Shown piece by piece: positions 1-6,979 of a stretch of DNA of 25,326 nucleotides. The notes under the pieces were generated by a model, which saw only the letters and a program-made list of their open reading frames with translations, was not told the origin of the DNA and searched no databases. Origin of the DNA: JANNMJ01 sp031397815 (GTDB lineage: Bacteria > Bacteroidota > Bacteroidia > Cytophagales > Hymenobacteraceae); the NCBI GenBank assembly GCA_031397815.1, contig JANNMJ010000097.1, forward strand, positions 1 to 25,326. Direction: 5' to 3'. Each line of letters begins with the position of its first letter. The first letter of the stretch is position 1. Both the position numbers and the translations under genes were made by a program.

Positions 1-1001
1 AACCCCCTCATCATCCACAACTCCCACACCACAAACAACCCAAAAAACGCACTCACACTCAAGCTAGCGAGCTTATTTAGCCCCATCGCCTCTGCGTGCG
101 TCGGTGCTTGCCCGGCCAGCACCCGGCGCTCCCACCGGGCCACGTATAACGCGGTCGGGAGCATCCAGAGGCCGAAAATGACAGTGATCGGGATTCCTTT
201 CGGAATCCACTCCTCTAAAAAAGGACCTTGCAGAAATGGACGACAAGCGAGCGTTTTACTGATGATAACCCGCGGCCACCAACCCAAACCAATCACATAC
301 GCCGCGCCCACAAAACTCAGAATGCGCGCAAACCGAAAGGTGCCGCGCACCCCCAAAACGCGGCTGAGCGTGAGGTCGCCACGGGCGGCGTCTTCGTTGT
401 GCTGATAGATCTGCGTGAGCGGGTACGAGCCGAGCAGCAGCAGACTAGTCCCAGCCGCCGCGCCCAGATTGACGCCCGAAAACAGGTAATTAGTCGGCAC
501 GCCGCTGCCCGCCTGCACCGCCAGATACGTCACCAATCCCTGAAAAATGACCACCGCCGCCGTCCCCAGAAACGGCCGCGCCTTCAACCGCAGCGGCGGC
601 GCCGAATACGCCCTTGACACGAGGATATAACTCAGCAAAAGGCCGAAAAACCGCCAATCGAGCCACGCCGCCAGCCCTAAAGCCAGCACATCCAGCCCGA
701 GCACCAGCCACCGCAGCACGGGCGGCGGCGGCGGGGGAGCCGCCAACCCGCCGATAGGCCCGGTATCGCGGTCGTGCAACGAGTTGAAGCCGTTCGAGGC
801 GGGGTAAACCAGCAGGTGCAGAATCAAAAAGACGGCAACGGCGCGCCAAATCGAGGCATCCCAGTAAAAACCCGATTCCGGGCCAATCAGATCTTTCGGC
901 GGAGTGGAGCAACACACCGGCACAAACGCCAGCGCAAACCAGAACACCGGCATCAGATACACGCTGAACGGGATGCGGAGCAGGCGAAGGGCGTCTTTCA
1001 T
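1..1001 (-). CDS. UbiA family prenyltransferase (3' end beyond window)
   Basis: This is an integral membrane protein read from an ATG at 1001 and open to the window edge (about 333 codons, close to the usual family length of about 300). UbiA enzymes transfer a prenyl chain to an aromatic or other acceptor in the membrane. The first Asp-rich motif is seen at about residues 73-82 (NSLHDRDTGP), and the second appears at about 201-217 (HNEDAARGDLTLSRVLG). Several hydrophobic segments surround them. The substrate cannot be told from sequence. A methyltransferase gene lies upstream on the same strand, although a 585-bp repeat-rich gap separates them. In Bacteroidota such pairs often belong to quinone or prenylated-polyketide clusters; that role is inference here. 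Confidence 0.85.
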   Translation of the reverse strand, partial: MKDALRLLRIPFSVYLMPVFWFALAFVPVCCSTPPKDLIGPESGFYWDASIWRAVAVFLILHLLVYPASNGFNSLHDRDTGPIGGLAAPPPPPPVLRWLVLGLDVLALGLAAWLDWRFFGLLLSYILVSRAYSAPPLRLKARPFLGTAAVVIFQGLVTYLAVQAGSGVPTNYLFSGVNLGAAAGTSLLLLGSYPLTQIYQHNEDAARGDLTLSRVLGVRGTFRFARILSFVGAAYVIGLGWWPRVIISKTLACRPFLQGPFLEEWIPKGIPITVIFGLWMLPTALYVARWERRVLAGQAPTHAEAMGLNKLASLSVSAFFGLFVVWELWMMRG

Positions 1002-1083
1002 TTACAATAAGATTTGCGGAGAATAGATGCGCGTCGAACCGCCCTTGTAACCCACCCTAATGGCAACACGACCCTGCATTCCC

Positions 1084-1200
1084 GTAGGGGCGTGGCCTTA
1101 GTGCCCGCCCGCATGTGGCTCCGGACCGCCCATCATCCCCAGCCGCTGTAGCGGGAAATAACGCAACCGCATGCGGGCGGGCGCAAGGCCACGCCCCTAC
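1084..1200. repeat. Inverted pair of GTAG-headed palindromic (REP-like) repeats
   Basis: Left arm 1084-1115 begins GTAGGGGCGTGGCC and ends CCCGCCCGCATG. Right arm 1170-1200 is its near-exact reverse complement. Each arm is itself an imperfect hairpin. The same sequence recurs at 2495-2521 and 25189-25222. The GTAG head and paired inverted arrangement resemble REP elements and their BIME composites, which in other bacteria are moved by RAYT transposases. No such transposase is present in the window. Confidence 0.75.
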
Positions 1201-1299
1201 GAATGATCCTGTGGCAGGTCCAGAGACCTGCGCATAGCCGACACCGGGCCGGAGCCCCGCGTCAAAACGGGGAGCGGCAAAGCTGAAATTTTTCCGCTT

Positions 1300-1509
1300 T
1301 TTTCGTCGAAAATCGGCCAGTTTTCGTCAACTTTTGCCCAGTTTTCGACGAAAACCGGCCAGTTTTCGTCAACTTTTGGTTATTTTTCGACGAAAACTGC
1401 GCACTTTTCGTCAACTTTTGTCCAGTTTTCGACGAAAAGTGGCCGATTTTCGTCAACTTTTGCCCACTTTTCGTCGAAAAAAGCGCAGTTTTCGACGAAA
1501 ATCCGACAC
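1300..1509. repeat. Ten-unit, 21-bp phased TTTTCG repeat array
   Basis: TTTTCG starts at 1300, 1321, 1342, 1363, 1384, 1405, 1426, 1447, 1468 and 1489, an exact 21-bp spacing. Two unit types alternate through most of the array. One carries the palindrome TTTTCGWCGAAAA and the other carries TTTTCGTCAACTTTTG. The second type has a further TTTT 11 bp into the unit, so T-tracts fall about once per helical turn. Short ORFs run through it on both strands because 21 is divisible by 3, but they encode only heptad repeats and look non-coding. Confidence 0.9.
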
Positions 1510-1586
1510 TTTTTTGAGCTTCCCGGCCGCTTCGTACCTGAGCGGTTTGCTCAGTTTGTTGGCTTTTGGAATTGATTATGAAGCGG

Positions 1587-2387
1587 TTAGGCCGCTTTCC
1601 CCACCCTCGGCACCCCCACCAGATACGTTACGCTGCGCGCGAAACCAGCGGCCAGCGTCCCGCTCTGCCACTCGTAGCGGCCGTCGGGGTCGGCTTCGGC
1701 GGCGAGGCGACGGAGGTGGGCGGGCGGGTAGAGGCGCAGCAAGGACGCGGTGCCGTCCCAGACCACTCCGGCCGGAATCAGCGGCAGCAGGTAGGTGAGG
1801 GCGAGACGGCTCCACCGAAACGGGCGCAGGAACGGCGTAATCAGCAGTGTCAGCAGCGGAAAAACGAGCCAGACCACCAGCAATTCCCAGCCGTGCTTCC
1901 CGGCACCCTCGAAAATGCCGATGCCTTCGCCCGCTTCCACCGCGCCGCGCAGGACGCGCCGCGCCAGTGGGGGCGGGAAATGATGAAAAGCCGAAAAGAC
2001 AGTCCGAAAACCCGGTAGATTCTGCGGAACGGCCGTCGCATCCACCGGCTCCGCCACGTAGCTGATGGCCCCGCCCGCCTCGGTTTGCAGGAGCTGAAAC
2101 GCGGGCAGATTAGGGTACAGGTCGGTGAGCGTGACGGGCACCGCGTGGCCGAGCGCGCCCGTCAGCCCGCGCTGCACGCCGCGAATCCCGCCGCCACCCC
2201 CGGCGCCTAAATCGACGATGCCGGTCGCGCCGCTGCGCCGCATCGCCTCGGCGAGCATCGGCACGATATGCTCGTAAACCCCCGCCCGCTCAATCGCCCA
2301 GCGCAGCACATCGAGCATCCCGGCGCGCATCGGCGCGGGGAGCCACGGCTGGTCTTCCAGCTCCGGCAGGTTCAGGCGGAAATTCAT
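1587..2387 (-). CDS. Class I SAM-dependent methyltransferase
   Basis: This 266-residue protein has the SAM-binding glycine motif VDLGAGGGGG at residues 58-67. An acidic strand-2 motif TDLYPN follows at about 88-93, and a post-III-like segment FSAFHHFPP at about 131-139. It also has a hydrophobic stretch at about 168-186 (from WELLVVWLVF), so it may sit at the membrane. The methyl acceptor is unknown. The UbiA-type gene downstream on the same strand suggests a lipid or quinone-like product, which is inference. The ATG at 2387 is the natural start, as the conserved fold begins about 55 residues later. Confidence 0.82.
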   Translation of the reverse strand: MNFRLNLPELEDQPWLPAPMRAGMLDVLRWAIERAGVYEHIVPMLAEAMRRSGATGIVDLGAGGGGGIRGVQRGLTGALGHAVPVTLTDLYPNLPAFQLLQTEAGGAISYVAEPVDATAVPQNLPGFRTVFSAFHHFPPPLARRVLRGAVEAGEGIGIFEGAGKHGWELLVVWLVFPLLTLLITPFLRPFRWSRLALTYLLPLIPAGVVWDGTASLLRLYPPAHLRRLAAEADPDGRYEWQSGTLAAGFARSVTYLVGVPRVGKAA

Positions 2388-2427
2388 TCAGGGGAAGGGG
2401 TGAGAACCCTGCATACGGCCCCGAAAC

Positions 2428-2468
2428 AAAAAAGGCGTCCGCCGGGCCACTGCCGACGGACGCCTTTT
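2428..2468 (-). terminator. Intrinsic terminator downstream of pruA
   Basis: An 8-bp perfect stem (2434-2441 GGCGTCCG with 2457-2464 CGGACGCC) is flanked by six A on the left and four T on the right. Read on the minus strand, the hairpin is followed by TTTTTTG, as expected for rho-independent termination of pruA about 90 bp after its stop. It could also work weakly on the plus strand. Confidence 0.75.
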
Positions 2469-2494
2469 CTGTATCTATTCCTGCGTTGCCCGGA

Positions 2495-2521
2495 CGGGCG
2501 GGCACAAGGCCGCGCCCCTAC
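2495..2521 (-). repeat. Single copy of the GTAG-headed REP-like repeat
   Basis: Read on the minus strand this is GTAGGGGCGCGGCCTTGTGC followed by CCGCCCG. It matches the arms at 1084-1200 and the copy at 25189 with one or two changes. It sits between the pruA stop and the pruA terminator. Confidence 0.7.
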
Positions 2522-2555
2522 GTGCGGGATACGTGCGCGACCTGCACGGTGCGGG

Positions 2556-4217
2556 CTAAATCGCCCCTTCGTGCGCGGCCCCTACGGCGTCGTCGCCGAG
2601 GAAGGGGTAGCGGTAATCGGTGGGCGGCACGAGGGTTTCTTTGATCGAGCGGGCCGAAACCCAGCGGAGCAGGTTCAGGCTGGAACCGGCTTTGTCGTTG
2701 GTGCCGGAAGCGCGGGCGCCGCCGAACGGCTGCTGCCCCACGACGGCGCCGGTCGGCTTGTCGTTGATGTAGAAGTTGCCGGCGGCGTTCACCAAGGCGC
2801 GCTCGGCTTCGAGGAGCGCGGCGCGGTCCTGCGCGAACACGGCGCCGGTGAGGGCATACGGCGAGGTTTCATCGACGAGGCGGAGCGTTTCGGCCCATTT
2901 CGCGTCTTCGTAGACGTAAATCGTCAGGACCGGGCCGAACAGCTCATCGCACATCGTGACGTATTTGGCGTCGTCGACGCGCAGCACGGTTGGCGCGACG
3001 AAGTAGCCGACGGATTTATCGTACGTGCCGCCCGCCACTACTTCCACCCCCGAATCAGCCTTCGCCGAGTCGATGTACTTAGCGAGCTTATCGAACGATT
3101 TCTCGTCGATTACGGCATTCACGAAGTTCGTGAAATCCTGCACGTCGCCCATCCGCACGGTTTTCAGGTCGTGAACGAGCTTTTCCTTGACGGCGGGCCA
3201 CAGCGAGGCGGGCACATACGCGCGGCTCGCGGCCGAGCATTTCTGCCCCTGATACTCGAACGCGCCGCGCAACAGGCCCACCGCCACCGCTTCGGCGCGG
3301 GCCGATGGGTGCGCGATGACGAAGTCTTTGCCGCCCGTCTCGCCCACTAGGCGCGGGTACGAGCGGTACATCCCGCGGTTCGCGCCGACGGTCTGCCAGA
3401 TAGAATCGAAAACGCCGGTCGAGCCGGTGAAGTGGATGCCCGCAAACTCGCGGTGCTTGAAGATGACGTCGCCCGCCGTCGGGCCGCTCACGAACACCAG
3501 ATTGATAACGCCATCCGGCAGCCCCGCTTCGCGGAACAGCTCCATCAGCACGTGGGCCGAATAAATCTGCGTGTTGGCAGGTTTCCAGACCACTACGTTG
3601 CCCATCATGGCAGGGGCAGTGGGCAGGTTTCCGGCGATGGCGGTGAAGTTGAACGGCGTCAGCGCGAACACGAAGCCTTCGAGCGGCCGGTATTCCACGC
3701 GGTTCCAGATGCCGGGCAAGCTATCGGGCTGACCCCGGTAAATTTCCGTCATGTACTGCACGTTGAACCGCAGGAAGTCGATGAACTCGCACGCGGCGTC
3801 GATTTCCGCTTGGAACGCATTCTTGCTTTGTCCGAGCATCGTCGCGGCATTCATCCGCGCGCGCCACGGTCCGGCGAGGAGGTCGGCAGCTTTCAGGAAA
3901 ACCGCTGCCCGCTGCTCCCACGGCATCGCGGCCCAAGCCGTGCGCGCCGCGAGGGCCGCATCGATGGCCTGCGCTACGTGCCCGGCATTGCCTTCGTGGA
4001 AATGACCGAGCGTGTGCTTATGGTCGTGCGGCGGCGAGAGGCGCTGCGTCTTGCCCGTCCGCACTTCCTGCCCGCCGATGAACATCGGCACATCCACCGT
4101 TTCGGCCTTCATCTGCCGAATCATCTGTTGCAGCTCAGCGCGCTCCGCCGAGCCGGGCGCATACGATTTGACGGGTTCGTTACGCGCCGCCGGCACGTGA
4201 AAAAAAGCGTTCGACAT
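2556..4217 (-). CDS. pruA: L-glutamate gamma-semialdehyde (1-pyrroline-5-carboxylate) dehydrogenase
   Basis: The enzyme oxidises L-glutamate 5-semialdehyde to glutamate with NAD+, the second step of proline breakdown. The 553-residue single-domain protein fits the stand-alone ALDH4 type rather than the long PutA fusion. The aldehyde dehydrogenase residues are intact: the NAD-loop FTGST at 263-267, the catalytic Glu in VGETGGKDF (E293) and the nucleophilic Cys in YQGQKCSAASR (C327). The C-terminal PFGGARASGTNDKAG segment at 497-511 is typical of this family. A good TAnnTTTG promoter box lies about 40 bp upstream and a terminator downstream, so it is probably monocistronic. No proline dehydrogenase gene is in the window. 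Confidence 0.96.
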   Translation of the reverse strand: MSNAFFHVPAARNEPVKSYAPGSAERAELQQMIRQMKAETVDVPMFIGGQEVRTGKTQRLSPPHDHKHTLGHFHEGNAGHVAQAIDAALAARTAWAAMPWEQRAAVFLKAADLLAGPWRARMNAATMLGQSKNAFQAEIDAACEFIDFLRFNVQYMTEIYRGQPDSLPGIWNRVEYRPLEGFVFALTPFNFTAIAGNLPTAPAMMGNVVVWKPANTQIYSAHVLMELFREAGLPDGVINLVFVSGPTAGDVIFKHREFAGIHFTGSTGVFDSIWQTVGANRGMYRSYPRLVGETGGKDFVIAHPSARAEAVAVGLLRGAFEYQGQKCSAASRAYVPASLWPAVKEKLVHDLKTVRMGDVQDFTNFVNAVIDEKSFDKLAKYIDSAKADSGVEVVAGGTYDKSVGYFVAPTVLRVDDAKYVTMCDELFGPVLTIYVYEDAKWAETLRLVDETSPYALTGAVFAQDRAALLEAERALVNAAGNFYINDKPTGAVVGQQPFGGARASGTNDKAGSSLNLLRWVSARSIKETLVPPTDYRYPFLGDDAVGAAHEGAI

Positions 4218-4258
4218 CAGCTAGTGGGGGATTGGGGTTGGATGGTGAAAATGCGACT

Positions 4259-4266
4259 CAAAGTTA
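4259..4266 (-). promoter_or_regulatory. Candidate -7 promoter box for pruA
   Basis: The minus strand reads TAACTTTG, a perfect match to the Bacteroidota TAnnTTTG box, about 40 bp before the pruA ATG. No clear TTG -33 element was found at the usual distance. Confidence 0.5.
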
Positions 4267-4348
4267 GGCGCCTGCCGGACGTGATGAGGCGCCCTCGCCA
4301 CGTCCGGCCGTTCTGCTCCTGACGCTTCGCGGGCTGCCTGCCTGTAGG

Positions 4349-4543
4349 TCAGGGATTGCAGTAGGGGCAATACCTAGAGTCTTCGGCGGTTTTGCCGTGC
4401 GGGTACAGTTTCTCCCCCGAGTAAGCGCACCGCTGGCACGTATAGACGTAGCTCAACACCGAATCCGTCGGGCTGCCGCACAAGCCACATTTGCACGGGC
4501 GGAACGACGATTGGCCATACGGTCGACGCTGCCGTATGGCTAA
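4349..4543 (-). pseudogene. Zinc-ribbon protein remnant without start codon
   Basis: The minus strand encodes about 50 residues ending at a TGA at 4349-4351. They contain three cysteine clusters: CKCGLC, CQRC and CPYC, a zinc-ribbon or rubredoxin-like pattern. The frame opens directly after the TAG of the neighbouring 75-codon gene and has no ATG or GTG. It is therefore either the 3' remnant of a broken gene or a chance reading, but the regular cysteine spacing argues for a remnant. A 9-bp stem with a 9-bp loop (4514-4540, GCCATACGG/CCGTATGGC) lies in its upstream part. Confidence 0.4.
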
Positions 4544-4771
4544 CTACAAGTTGAAGCTGTTGCCGAAGCGTTGCGGCAAGTCCTGCTTTAGAAATTTTTC
4601 AGCATTATGCACTGCTTCATCAAGCGTTGACGCCACTTCATCTTCCCAATACGTGCCGCCTTCATCAAGTAGTCTGATCAGGCTTTCGCTGTAGGCATCG
4701 GTGCCCATTTCCACCCAACCGTGGTTGTCGATCCACCATGCAATGTGTGGATAGGCTTTTGAGAACATCAT
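4544..4771 (-). CDS. Small hypothetical protein (75 aa)
   Basis: The protein is acidic and soluble, begins MMFSKAYPHIAWWIDNHGWV and has a helical C-terminal half rich in Glu, Asp and Leu. It has no signal peptide or membrane segment. I recognise no family. The compact, non-repetitive composition and lack of GC-rich shadow character support a real gene. It starts about 30 bp after the GTTAAC end of the cassette-like unit, the spacing expected for a second cassette gene, although no matching palindrome follows it. Confidence 0.6.
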   Translation of the reverse strand: MMFSKAYPHIAWWIDNHGWVEMGTDAYSESLIRLLDEGGTYWEDEVASTLDEAVHNAEKFLKQDLPQRFGNSFNL

Positions 4772-4797
4772 TGTTGATCGAACGGAAGACTACTGGT

Positions 4798-4934
4798 TGT
4801 TAACGTTTTCGGGCTTTGCGTTCGGGCGGGGATTTTCAGCACTAAACTTCTTTAGATGCAGAAAGCTTGAATTTAGCACTTCACTTTCATAGAAGCACGA
4901 AAACCCCGCTTTTGCAAAACGGCTGTTACCTGCT
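4798..4934 (-). other. attC-like imperfect palindrome (candidate recombination site)
   Basis: Read on the minus strand, the element opens AGCAGGTAACAGCCG and ends AACGTTAACA, about 137 bp. The two halves pair imperfectly: TTTTGC with GCAAA, and GCGGGG-TTTTC with GAAAATCCCCGC. The outer GTAAC/GTTAC-type ends resemble the R'' and R' core sites of integron attC elements, which run from about 57 to 141 bp. The core sequences do not fully match the proteobacterial consensus GTTRRRY, so the call stays tentative. Confidence 0.45.
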
Positions 4935-5426
4935 GTGTTTCTCATTTAGTAAGTTTAATTATTGTGTCAAATTTCTCCTTTTCGATGTCAAAACTTACAG
5001 TTTCGGTCTTGTGAATTGGGCTGTCATATCCATAAATTGTCGCTTTGTCAAAAGAACGAATGTCAAGAACTGTGAATGTTTTTTTAAATATTTTTAATTC
5101 CATATTCGTTGTGTCTAAAACGCCGATTTGTTGAACAGTTCCTTTCAAAAGCTTTCGTGTCCAAATGGGTATTGCTAATAATTGTCCGTCTGTTTCCCAA
5201 GCTGGAGGTCCACCGCACCAATCGTGTATTTTTACTTTTTTCTTGTCCGAAGTCTCTAAAAAACATTGTCCACCGATTGGAGCTCCCATTGCAATTTCAT
5301 TTAGGTCGTAATACGCAATCTTATGATAATTGTCTGCCGAAACAAGTGTCTTGTCTGTGTTGTGAAAGTTCCAAGGATTTGGATAAGTCTGAATCATTGT
5401 CGTTGTCGTCTTAATATAGCAGGTAA
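4804..5426 (-). mobile_element. Candidate integron-like gene cassette
   Basis: On the minus strand the unit would begin after the G of GTTACCTGCT (5427), carry the AT-rich gene at 5397-4942 and end in the palindrome at 4934-4798. The start of the unit (TGTTACCTGCT) and the opening of its palindrome (AGCAGGTAACA) are exact 11-bp complements. This is diagnostic of a cassette, because the core site at its front once paired with its own attC. Length (about 620 bp), single gene, short leader and foreign base composition all fit. A tyrosine-recombinase stump lies upstream. Confidence 0.45.
4942..5397 (-). CDS. AT-rich hypothetical protein (151 aa), probable cassette gene
   Basis: I recognise no family. 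The product begins MIQTYPNPWNFHNTDKTL and is rich in short alternating hydrophobic and Lys/Thr stretches, suggesting a beta-rich fold. It has no signal peptide or membrane segment, and two cysteines (GGQCFLE and HDWCGG). The reading frame is open further up to an ATG at 5487, but the ATG at 5397 is preferred. It lies just inside the candidate cassette boundary, and the upstream stretch overlaps a palindrome. Its base composition is much lower in GC than every neighbour, a clear sign of transfer. Confidence 0.65.
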   Translation of the reverse strand: MIQTYPNPWNFHNTDKTLVSADNYHKIAYYDLNEIAMGAPIGGQCFLETSDKKKVKIHDWCGGPPAWETDGQLLAIPIWTRKLLKGTVQQIGVLDTTNMELKIFKKTFTVLDIRSFDKATIYGYDSPIHKTETVSFDIEKEKFDTIIKLTK

Positions 5427-5490
5427 CATCCATTTTGACGCAACTGGATGTGCTACAAAGTTGCGGGTATTTTTCAATAGTGCGCAAGAG

Positions 5491-5531
5491 AGTTGCGGTT
5501 ACAAGTCCGAATTGGGTCTGTAACCGCAGCT
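5491..5531. repeat. 41-bp near-perfect palindrome
   Basis: The arms AGTTGCGGTTACA and TGTAACCGCAGCT pair over 13 bp with one mismatch, around a 15-bp centre that itself pairs partly. The palindrome lies between the recombinase stump and the candidate cassette, where an integron attachment site or a recombinase operator would be. No function is proven. Confidence 0.6.
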
Positions 5532-5537
5532 TCGCGT

Positions 5538-5654
5538 TCAGAGTCCGATTGTGTCAAGCGGCGAAGGTGGGCGCCTGTTTTGCGCCACATGCGGGTAGAT
5601 TTCGGTGCGCATGATGCTGGCGTGGCCCAGCAGATTCTGAATCGCCGCCGTTTG
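5538..5654 (-). pseudogene. C-terminal fragment of a tyrosine recombinase/integrase
   Basis: The last 38 codons of a phage-integrase-family protein remain. IQNLLGHASIMRTEIYPHV carries the LLGHAS box and the nucleophilic Tyr, and the tail SPLDTIGL is typical of Bacteroidota XerC/D-like enzymes. Similarity stops abruptly just upstream of IQNLL and an in-frame TAG follows at 5655-5657, so the catalytic Arg and Lys motifs are missing. It is a broken gene. Its proximity to cassette-like ends suggests it once mobilised them; in this orientation it would be an inverse integron (recombinase and cassettes on the same strand). Confidence 0.65.
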
Positions 5655-5879
5655 CTACGCCCGGGGGGCGCCCCGCTTCCAGCCGCCCTCGGCGCCCGCG
5701 CGGGCCGCGCGGACCGACCGCTCTCCTCGGCCATCAGGAGCGACAGGCTGGTACTTTCGGCCAAGAGCACTTTGAGGATGTTCTGTAACGCGGCGGCCAC
5801 GGGCGCAGTAAGAGAGGCACCGCGTGGCCCGGCTTCGCCGCCCGCTTTCGATTTCCATCTGACGCAATAAACCGGATTT
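5655..5879. other. Intergenic stretch with no recognised gene
   Basis: Several overlapping frames are open on the minus strand and one gives an amphipathic stretch (APVAAALQNILKVLLAES), but none continues into the recombinase frame. I could not assign this stretch. It may be filler from the event that truncated the recombinase. Confidence 0.4.
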
Positions 5880-6809
5880 ATGCCCTCAGGCCTAGTAGCC
5901 TTACTCGATGACGTTTCAGCTCTGGTGAAGGCGACCGCCGCCAGCCTCGATGACGTGCCGGCCCAGGTGGCCAAAACCAGCGGCAAGGTATCGGGAATCG
6001 TGATTGACGATACGGCCGTCACGCCCAAGTACGTCGTCGGCCTTGACCCGGCCCGCGAGCTAAGCATTATCTACCGCATTGCCCGCAAATCGCTCTTCAA
6101 CAAAATCATTCTCCTCAGCCCGGGAGCGCTGTTGCTCGGCTACTTCGCGCCGTGGGCCATCACACCCATCCTGATGCTGGGCGGGGCCTACCTCTGCTTC
6201 GAGGGCTACGAGAAAGTGCACGCGCTTTTCAGCGCCCACCCGCCCGCCGAAGAGGCGACCGACGCCGAAGCCACGGTTCTGACGCCCGAGCAGCTGGAGG
6301 AAGAGCGGGTGGCCGGCGCCGTGCGCACCGACATCATCCTCTCGGCCGAAATCATGGCCATTGCCTACAGTGAGGTCACGGGCCAGCCGCTGCTCAATCA
6401 GGTGATCATCATGCTGGCCGTCGCCGTATTCATTACGGTGGCCGTGTACGGCGTGGTGGGGCTGCTGGTGAAAGCCGATGACCTCGGGATTCATCTGGCA
6501 CAGACGGGCGGTTCCTCGCCCGTGCGCAAGCTGGGGCGCGGCATCGTGCGCTTTATGCCGCACCTGCTCAAGCTGCTCAGTTACGTGGGCACGGCGGCCA
6601 TGCTCTGGGTCGGGGCCGAAATCATCGCCCACGGCCTGCCGTTCGCTCACCACCTGCTTCTGGATCTGGAAAGGGCGCTGGCCGCGTGGCCGGCGCTGGC
6701 CTGGCTCGCGAAAGCCGTGGCGTGCGCCGTGGCTGGTCTGGCCATTGGCTTCGTGGTGGAGCGACTGGTGGCGCTGGTGCGCAAAATTCGGCGCCCTGCC
6801 GCCGCTTAG
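5880..6809 (+). CDS. DUF808 family (YedI-like) inner membrane protein
   Basis: The 309-residue product matches the DUF808/YedI family in length (E. coli YedI is about 305) and in its signature. The N-terminus reads MPSGLVALLDDVSALVKATA, followed by DDVPAQVAKTSGKVSGIVID, and then several transmembrane segments (about residues 85-105, 175-200, 230-255 and 280-300). YedI function is unknown; a transport or envelope role is often assumed. The central soluble segment includes an acidic stretch at about 125-150. It is transcribed alone and converges on a TlpA-like gene, with a strong shared hairpin in between. Confidence 0.9.
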   Translation: MPSGLVALLDDVSALVKATAASLDDVPAQVAKTSGKVSGIVIDDTAVTPKYVVGLDPARELSIIYRIARKSLFNKIILLSPGALLLGYFAPWAITPILMLGGAYLCFEGYEKVHALFSAHPPAEEATDAEATVLTPEQLEEERVAGAVRTDIILSAEIMAIAYSEVTGQPLLNQVIIMLAVAVFITVAVYGVVGLLVKADDLGIHLAQTGGSSPVRKLGRGIVRFMPHLLKLLSYVGTAAMLWVGAEIIAHGLPFAHHLLLDLERALAAWPALAWLAKAVACAVAGLAIGFVVERLVALVRKIRRPAAA

Positions 6810-6857
6810 ACCAGCGCGGCGCTCCGCATCTGCTTGCTTTTTCGCAGCCACCACCAA

Positions 6858-6897
6858 CGACAACCGCCCGGCAGCCAAAGCCACCGGGCGGTTGTCG
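6858..6897. terminator. Bidirectional terminator hairpin
   Basis: A 14-bp perfect stem (6858-6871 CGACAACCGCCCGG with 6884-6897) encloses a 12-bp loop between the convergent DUF808 and TlpA-like genes. There is no long T-run on either side, so it may act as a barrier hairpin rather than a classic rho-independent terminator. Confidence 0.6.
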
Positions 6898-6929
6898 TAT
6901 GCTGGCACGAAAAGCAAAGCCTCAGATGC

Positions 6930-6977
6930 CAATCCGCGAAAATCTGCGGGAAAAATCCGCGAAAATCTGCGGGAAAA
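6930..6977. repeat. 23-bp direct repeat, two tandem copies
   Basis: The unit TCCGCGAAAATCTGCGGGAA plus AAA appears twice in a row, just beyond the stop codon of the TlpA-like gene. It is AT/GC alternating and non-coding. Confidence 0.7.
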
Positions 6978-6979
6978 CG

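Noticed and set aside
1300..1509. CRISPR array
   Set aside because: The units are contiguous 21-bp repeats without unique spacers, and no cas genes are nearby.
1262..1798. Short ORFs through the 21-bp array on both strands
   Set aside because: They encode only seven-residue repeats because 21 is divisible by three; no start context or homologous domain is visible.
2268..4322. Plus-strand open frames opposite pruA
   Set aside because: They are shadows of pruA, whose catalytic motifs are intact on the minus strand.
4514..4540. 9-bp hairpin beside GTTAGCC as a second attC site
   Set aside because: It is too short and lacks an opening complementary to the GTTAACAACC cassette start.
5474..6067. 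197-codon minus-strand frame across the recombinase stump
   Set aside because: The recombinase homology is in a different frame, and this frame overlaps the start of the DUF808 gene.
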